From: a virus
DNA: 36,731 nt
IMG/VR virus record: IMGVR_UViG_3300044630_005305
Span: 1 to 36,731 of that record
Direction: 5' to 3' (one strand)
Every line of letters starts with the position of its first letter. Position 1 is the stretch's first letter. Under the pieces are notes generated by a model. That model saw only the letters and a program-made list of their open reading frames with translations, did not search any database and had not been told where the DNA came from. The position numbers and the translations under genes were made by a program. Shown one piece after another: positions 34,058-36,731 of the stretch.

Positions 34058-36729
34058 TCAAATACTAAAGACATTAAGTCTCCATCTTCATCAAATTCAT
34101 ATATATCGTCCTCGTCAACATTATTTTTTAATCTACTTTCTAACATTATTTTCCTATTATTTTCAACTCTTTCAGCGTCAACTAAATTTATTGTATCATC
34201 AATATACATGTAGTATGGATCAATACCAACGTTTTTCCAAAATGTAACTTCCATATCAGAAAGAGTTAATACCTCGTCTAATTTATCTTGGTCTTTTTCT
34301 TTCATAGGAAACCCTCTACCCATTACTGTTTGTGATTTAGTAAATATTGGTTGATCTTTAGGGTCTTCAATTAAAATGTCTTTTCTAATTTCAGGACTAT
34401 AAACAACAAGTAACGGTTCGATTCTTTTATTGAAAGCGGCTAAGTATCTTGGCACGTTATACTCACCCAATAAATCAGGATTTAATTCTATCTCTTTTTC
34501 ATCAATTAAATAACAATTCAAAATTACTTCACTTTTTGATAACATTTCAGGTGGTATTGAACCATGTACCTTTGTGTAGTCTTCTATTTGTTTTTTAGTC
34601 ATTTTAGTGGTTTTCTTTTGAACATCACCGTGTGATTTTTTTTCACCATTATTTACATAATAAATTGTATCACCTAAACCTGGTTTTTTATCCGCATTCA
34701 TTAAAAGTTCCATATGTGCTTGACGTGACATTAAACTACCCGCCTTTGTTGTTTTTGTAATATGGACTTTATAATCGTCTATAGATTGTTTGACACGAGC
34801 CTTATTGGCTATCTTTGATAATGGAATCTGCCTATTATAAATTTTATCAACATACTCATAATAAAAATCTAAAAATTCACCACCCTTACCATCAAGTAAC
34901 ATTCTTAATCCTTTATCTAAAAATTCAGCAACATATGTTTGGAGTTTTTTAGATTTAATGGTATTACCTGTTAATTTAACTTTACCTTTATCTGTTAGAA
35001 GTGCGTAGTTTTTACGAGCCACGTTAATGGTTGCCGGCCATACACCATCAATATCAAGACCCATTTCATTTCTCATAAATAAATCGTTATATTCTGCAAC
35101 ATCTGCTTCGGCACCTGTATAAACTTTTCCCTCCTCCACTAAACCATTAAGTCCTTTACCAACATATGTATAATCATCTCTATCTTCAGGAGTTTCAAAG
35201 TTTACACCATCCGTATCCATCACAAGTGGGGTATAACCTTTACTCATGAAGTACATAATCATTTGTCTTAAATACTGTCTACCGGTACATGTAATCTGTT
35301 CCCCCATGTCCATATCACCCCAAGGAAATACGTGAGGAGCTGAAAGTGAACCAAAAAATGCGTTAATAAAGATTTTAATTGGTAATTGTTTTCTATCATA
35401 AGAAACTGATAGTTTTGGATCCGTTTTTTTATACTCACTTGCCAAGTTTTTATACTTTATACGAGTATCTCTAAAATACTTTAACATACTTTTCATGGCA
35501 CCCGTAACGTCACATGCGGGAAATACATCGTGAACTAACTGAATAGATGGGTATAGTGAAGAGTAGTCAAGTTTTAATACTTTTCTTGAGTAACCAACTT
35601 GAAGTAGTCTTGATAATCCGCCTGTAAATTTTCTTTTAGGTAATTTTCTTGGTATTGCTAAATTATGTTTGTACGACCAAGCACACATAATCATTTTCCA
35701 TAAAGTGGCGGTACCCATTGTTGATAACCTTTCGTATGTTGTTGGTACAAGTTTAGAAAGTAAAAAGTTTGCTTGGTTAAACTGTTCGTCAACAACCATC
35801 GTTTCATACAAGTCGTCATCAAGGTAATCTTCAATTATTTTAGAACCATTAGTTTTAAAATAAACATCGTCTCTTCTTGAGCAAATTTCATCTATTTTAG
35901 AATCAATACCTACTTTTTTGTAGTTACCATTTTCTTTATTCATCCAATACTCCTCGTTGTCAAAATAAATTTTACCAATCTTATCCCCCTCAACATAAAC
36001 GCGATTTTCTTTTTCAGCCTCAATAAATTTAGTTATGTACTTCAAAGACCAACTTTTAATATCTGAGTTAATTGCTTGTGCTCTACGAACCGCATGTGCT
36101 ATATCAATAATATTATACCCCCACATTTGTGTTTGAACGTAAGGTTCCATTTCATTTGCTAACTTTAAAATTCCGTCTTTTTGTTTTAATGAATAATCGG
36201 GATTTAAAGTTTTGGCGATTTTTTTAATGTTTAATTTTAAAATCTCAGCACGTTTTAAAATAAAAGGAAAGTCAAAGAATGCCGAGTTATACCCACCAAC
36301 AAGAGAAGGCTTAAGTTGATCTATGGTTTCAAAAAACTCAATAATCATCCTCCTTTCTTCGTCTTCATTTTGTGCTGACAATAATTTTATAAAACCACGA
36401 TTATCCTTCATCCCAATCAAGAATATTTTACTTGTTTTTGGGTCTAAACCTGTGGTTTCAATATCGAATACAAACCTGTGGATTTCATCGTATTCATCGA
36501 ATCCCTTAAATAATCTTTTACTTTTTTGAATTAGGTATTGCTCAACAGGTGAAAGGATTGTGATAACATCTGAATTATCTCTACCCCAAGGATCTAATCC
36601 CCCACCTTTAAAAAAATTCACAAGATTTGAATATGATTTTGTTGTTTTAACTAAGAACGTTAACCCATTCTTTAACCTTTCATCTCCCCTGTCTTCTAAT
36701 TTTTCTATAATAATGCCGTTTTCAGACAT
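34054..36729 (-). CDS. family B DNA polymerase (gp43-like)
   Basis: 891 residues. Replicative polymerase with proofreading. Exonuclease motifs: Exo I FVFDIETTG (Asp89, Glu91), Exo II GGYNSAFFDF (Asp153), Exo III DYLDDDLYET (Tyr302, Asp306). Polymerase motifs: A LKLDYSSLYPS (Asp388), B KIFINAFFG (Lys452, with Phe459 where Tyr is usual) and C VMDTDGVNF (Asp505, Asp507, with Gly in place of Ser). About 70 residues lie between the SLKYI segment and Exo III. DIET is at residue 89 whereas T4 has it at 112, and the ATG lies 2 bases from the window edge, so the true N-terminus may continue outside. It converges on the plus-strand genes with a 4-base overlap and no terminator. Confidence 0.9.
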   Translation of the reverse strand: MSENGIIIEKLEDRGDERLKNGLTFLVKTTKSYSNLVNFFKGGGLDPWGRDNSDVITILSPVEQYLIQKSKRLFKGFDEYDEIHRFVFDIETTGLDPKTSKIFLIGMKDNRGFIKLLSAQNEDEERRMIIEFFETIDQLKPSLVGGYNSAFFDFPFILKRAEILKLNIKKIAKTLNPDYSLKQKDGILKLANEMEPYVQTQMWGYNIIDIAHAVRRAQAINSDIKSWSLKYITKFIEAEKENRVYVEGDKIGKIYFDNEEYWMNKENGNYKKVGIDSKIDEICSRRDDVYFKTNGSKIIEDYLDDDLYETMVVDEQFNQANFLLSKLVPTTYERLSTMGTATLWKMIMCAWSYKHNLAIPRKLPKRKFTGGLSRLLQVGYSRKVLKLDYSSLYPSIQLVHDVFPACDVTGAMKSMLKYFRDTRIKYKNLASEYKKTDPKLSVSYDRKQLPIKIFINAFFGSLSAPHVFPWGDMDMGEQITCTGRQYLRQMIMYFMSKGYTPLVMDTDGVNFETPEDRDDYTYVGKGLNGLVEEGKVYTGAEADVAEYNDLFMRNEMGLDIDGVWPATINVARKNYALLTDKGKVKLTGNTIKSKKLQTYVAEFLDKGLRMLLDGKGGEFLDFYYEYVDKIYNRQIPLSKIANKARVKQSIDDYKVHITKTTKAGSLMSRQAHMELLMNADKKPGLGDTIYYVNNGEKKSHGDVQKKTTKMTKKQIEDYTKVHGSIPPEMLSKSEVILNCYLIDEKEIELNPDLLGEYNVPRYLAAFNKRIEPLLVVYSPEIRKDILIEDPKDQPIFTKSQTVMGRGFPMKEKDQDKLDEVLTLSDMEVTFWKNVGIDPYYMYIDDTINLVDAERVENNRKIMLESRLKNNVDEDDIYEFDEDGDLMSLVFD

Positions 36730-36731
36730 TG

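Noticed and set aside
1-36731. tRNA genes, insertion sequences, integrase or attachment sites
   Set aside because: Gaps between genes are short and AT-rich; no cloverleaf, transposase or integrase motif, or flanking duplication was seen.

Overview
The window is part of the genome of a tailed, contractile (T4-like, myovirus-type) bacteriophage. A recombinase of the UvsX type, a gp32-type single-strand DNA-binding protein, a family B DNA polymerase (gp43 type), a gp18-type tail sheath, a gp19-type tail tube, a tape measure protein and gp53/gp27/gp15-like tail parts all occur together. The sequence is strongly AT-rich. Almost no gene has a Shine-Dalgarno sequence, leaders are A-rich, and one structural protein carries an OmpA-like domain that resembles those of Bacteroidota. 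I therefore infer a Bacteroidota (flavobacteria-like) host with moderate confidence. Nothing in the window names the host directly.

Layout. (1) 1-2254, minus strand: replication and recombination module. It holds the first 27 codons of a FEN/RNase H-type 5' exonuclease cut by the window edge, then uvsX, a small helical protein, and gp32. A near-perfect sigma70-like promoter lies just upstream of gp32, immediately after a terminator for the preceding gene. (2) 2356-10287, minus: an Ala/Pro/Gly-rich coiled-coil protein, a 75-residue protein, a 2205-residue baseplate hub protein and a LysM-like gp53-type wedge protein. (3) 10309-20115, minus: one 3268-residue baseplate/tail surface protein made of tandem repeats, tube-cap-like segments, Cys-rich modules joined by Pro-Thr linkers, and an OmpA-like domain. 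(4) 20179-30021, minus: tape measure, a gp26/gp51-family protein whose 3' end overlaps an ATG-less reading frame (probable programmed frameshift, tail assembly chaperone), tail tube, a HAD-type phosphatase-like protein, a 45-residue protein missed by length cut-offs, tail sheath, a gp15-like tail terminator and a gp14-like neck protein. A plus-strand ribbon-helix-helix gene sits between sheath and terminator genes. (5) 30079-34057, plus: SNF2-type helicase, Mn-type superoxide dismutase with all metal ligands, gp13-like neck protein, and a small beta-rich protein. (6) 34054-36729, minus: DNA polymerase.

How they work together. The polymerase, gp32, UvsX, the exonuclease and the SNF2 helicase would form the replication/recombination machine. 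The central minus-strand block builds the tail: hub, wedge, tube initiator, tape measure with its chaperone, tube, sheath, terminator, neck. An AT-rich element, TATTTAT followed by A/T, stands 0-31 bases before about ten genes on both strands, but not before gp32. It may be the phage's late promoter. The superoxide dismutase is probably an auxiliary metabolic gene. No tRNA, CRISPR array, insertion sequence or integrase was seen, and there is no gene-free stretch over 300 bases.
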